From contig CAZPHH010000101.1 of NCBI GenBank assembly GCA_964586145.1, positions 1 through 16,605 on the forward strand: a DNA stretch of 16,605 bases. Direction: 5' to 3'. Shown here piece by piece: positions 15,130 to 16,605 of this stretch (positions are counted from its first letter, which is position 1; every line of letters starts with the position of its first letter). A program made the translations under genes and the position numbers. Source of the stretch: JAFGJQ01 sp964586145. GTDB taxonomy: Bacteria; Planctomycetota; Phycisphaerae; UBA1845. The notes beneath the pieces were generated by a model. It searched no databases, was not told the origin of the DNA, and saw nothing but the letters and a program-made list of their open reading frames with translations.

Positions 15130-16605
15130 ATGCGAGCGAGAAGAAGGAATCTGGGATGGGTCTTGAGTGTGTGTGGTGTGATGCTGTGGTTGGGGGGTGC
15201 GGCAGCGGCGCAGGCGCAAGAGGGTGCCTGCTGCTATGGAGGCGGCACGACCCCGATCCAGTGCGTGGTCACCACGATGCAGGAGTGTGTGGACGTCTTC
15301 AACGGTGATTGGAAAGGGCCGGGCACCGACTGCGCGGACCTCAATGGCAACGGCGTTGCGGACATCTGCGAAATCCAGGAGCTCACCTGCTGCCAGTGCA
15401 TGAACCACAACCCCTGGCAACAGGTGTGCGACCAGGGTGTCAGTGAGTACACCTGCCTGGTCGAGTACGCGCCGTACTGGGACGAGTGCACCTACCACCT
15501 GGACGCGCAATGCCAGTATGAAGGAGAGGTCGGCACGTGCGTCCCGGTCGGGCAGTTCGAGGGCGACTTCGGCGATGCGCCGGAGGAGGCCCTGGCCTAC
15601 CCGGCCACCGGAGTCATCGGGCTATTCCCAACTTGCATGAACGTCGGTCCCCTCGGTTCGTACATCCACCACGTCAACCTCGGGCCGTACTTCGGGCCGA
15701 TGGTGGACGGCGAGATGGAAGGGAATGCCGGTCTTTGCCCCTTGTTCAACCCGAACCAGTACAACCAGGACGAGTGCTGGCAGGATGGAGACGCGGGCCT
15801 GTTGGTGCCGCCGGCCTATACGATCCGAGGGCCGGTGGGCCTTGAGCAGGTCTTCCCCTGCGCGGCTGGTGCGGAGGGCCCGCTCGGTCCTGTCTGTCAG
15901 GTGGCGAACTGGGGGCCCAATATCGACATTCACGTCGTGAATTCCCCGGACAGGGAGAGCTTCGTGAACGTGCTGATTGACTGGGACCAGGGCGGCACGT
16001 GGGGTGGGTTCTCGTTTTGCCCGTTGAACCCGGCCCCTGAGCACGTGCTCATCGATTTCCTCGTACCTCCGGGCTTCGTCGGTCCGCTTTCCGCCCTCAC
16101 CCCGCCGGGCTTCCTGATCGGGCCGAATCCTGGGTACGTGTGGGCGCGGATATCCATTACCGACCGACCGGTCGGCATGGCCAACGAATGGGACGGCTCC
16201 GGCATCTTCGAGGCCGGTGAGACCGAAGACTACCTGCTGCTGATCGAAGGTGAGCAAGAGCCGCGGTTTGACTACGGCGACGCGCCGGAGGACGCGCTGG
16301 CGTACTCCACCGGCGTGGTCGGCATGTTCCCGACGTGCATCAACGTCGGCCCAATCGGCAGCTTCATCCAGCACGGCCTCGGCTGGGCTCGCTTCGGCCA
16401 GGGCTGGGACCCGGAGCTGGACGGCAACGGCGGCCTGTGCCCGATGTTCGGGCCGTACGACAACGATGAGTGCTTCCAGGACGGCGACGCCGGGCTCATC
16501 ATGCCCGAGCCGTTCACCCTCCAGGGCGGTGTCGAGGTGCCCTGCCCGGGCAGCGCCGGCACTCCGCTGGGTCTGGTCTGCCAGCCCGCATTCTGGGGCG
16601 GCAAC
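15130..16605 (+). CDS. exported Cys-rich protein with tandem GEVED-type repeats, 3' end outside window
   Basis: The frame is open for 492 codons to the window edge. A signal peptide is clear: MRARRRNLGWVLSVCGVMLW then a small-residue region with likely cleavage after AQA (residue 29). Residues 34-137 carry 14 cysteines, beginning with a GACC...C...C...W.GPGTDC module common in Planctomycetota exported proteins, then DLNGNGVADICE (70-81), a calcium-loop-like Asp/Asn/Gly motif. From 146 there is a repeat of 235 residues starting DFGDAPEEALAY and ending FEAGETEDYLLLIEG, the hallmark of GEVED domains; a second copy begins at 381 (DYGDAPEDALAY) and is cut. Likely a cell-surface or extracellular protein, possibly very large and disulfide-bonded. 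No enzyme motif is seen. It is divergent from the sigma factor. Confidence 0.85.
   Translation, partial: MRARRRNLGWVLSVCGVMLWLGGAAAAQAQEGACCYGGGTTPIQCVVTTMQECVDVFNGDWKGPGTDCADLNGNGVADICEIQELTCCQCMNHNPWQQVCDQGVSEYTCLVEYAPYWDECTYHLDAQCQYEGEVGTCVPVGQFEGDFGDAPEEALAYPATGVIGLFPTCMNVGPLGSYIHHVNLGPYFGPMVDGEMEGNAGLCPLFNPNQYNQDECWQDGDAGLLVPPAYTIRGPVGLEQVFPCAAGAEGPLGPVCQVANWGPNIDIHVVNSPDRESFVNVLIDWDQGGTWGGFSFCPLNPAPEHVLIDFLVPPGFVGPLSALTPPGFLIGPNPGYVWARISITDRPVGMANEWDGSGIFEAGETEDYLLLIEGEQEPRFDYGDAPEDALAYSTGVVGMFPTCINVGPIGSFIQHGLGWARFGQGWDPELDGNGGLCPMFGPYDNDECFQDGDAGLIMPEPFTLQGGVEVPCPGSAGTPLGLVCQPAFWGGN
15565..16269 (+). repeat. GEVED-type protein repeat, copy 1 (705 bases, 235 residues)
   Basis: Begins with DFGDAPEEALAYPATGVIGL and includes FPTCMNVGPLGSYI, NAGLCPLF, DECWQDGDAGLLVP, then the WDQGG segment and GETEDYLLL. 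Each of the first five blocks reappears in order in copy 2. Confidence 0.85.
16270..16605 (+). repeat. GEVED-type protein repeat, copy 2 (incomplete at window edge)
   Basis: Begins DYGDAPEDALAYSTGVVGM, followed by FPTCINVGPIGSFIQH, NGGLCPMF, DECFQDGDAGLIMP and LVCQPAFWGGN. About 112 of an expected 235 residues are inside the window. The two copies are also similar at DNA level, so duplication is fairly recent or constrained. Confidence 0.85.

Noticed and set aside
15622..16374. 250-codon minus-strand open frame at the right end
   Set aside because: It is antisense to the exported GEVED-type gene, which has a signal peptide, strong Shine-Dalgarno and internal repeats.

Overview
The window is high-GC DNA that looks like a member of the Planctomycetota, probably a Phycisphaerae-type lineage. 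Three things point there: an ECF sigma factor directly upstream of a membrane-anchored Ser/Thr kinase with a TPR-like tail; a secreted Cys-rich protein with a 'GACC...C' segment, a 'DLNGNGVADICE' calcium-loop-like motif and tandem GEVED-type repeats; and a two-subunit-type glycine decarboxylase gene. This assignment rests on gene style, not on a marker-gene tree. A run of exactly 100 N (9000-9099) marks a scaffold join, so the window is from a draft assembly.

Layout. Positions 1-68 hold a short direct repeat and a small hairpin. A minus-strand block reads leftward from 8683 to 69: MerR-type regulator (8683-8234), OB-fold/HD nuclease-like protein (8125-7139), gcvPA (7127-5790), alpha/beta-hydrolase esterase (5750-4692), metallo-beta-lactamase-fold hydrolase (4687-4034) and a large GH38 alpha-mannosidase (3905-69). 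Gaps from the HD gene to the MBL gene are 11, 39 and 4 bases, so those four are probably one operon. The mannosidase lies 128 bases further on, behind a hairpin. Divergent from the MerR gene is a QueC-like PP-loop gene (8899-9372, plus) interrupted by the assembly gap. It converges on a second minus-strand block of ECF sigma factor (14720-14124), Ser/Thr kinase (14087-11298) and argS (11206-9416, GTG start). To the right, divergent from the sigma factor, a long exported protein starts at 15130 behind a near-perfect Shine-Dalgarno and a hairpin-rich leader, and runs off the window end still open.

How the parts fit. The sigma factor and kinase form a plausible signalling pair: the kinase has a cytoplasmic zinc ribbon and kinase domain, one membrane segment and a large C-terminal repeat domain outside. 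The sigma promoter and the promoter of the GEVED-type exported protein share one intergenic region, which makes co-regulation possible but unproven. The MerR/QueC-like divergent pair is the other regulatory unit. The regulator carries seven cysteines after its DNA-binding domain, and its target candidate has a QueC zinc site but Asn where the PP-loop normally has Asp. The rest (ArgS, GcvPA, HD nuclease, hydrolases) is ordinary housekeeping or catabolic content. I see no tRNA, rRNA, CRISPR array, insertion sequence or phage gene.
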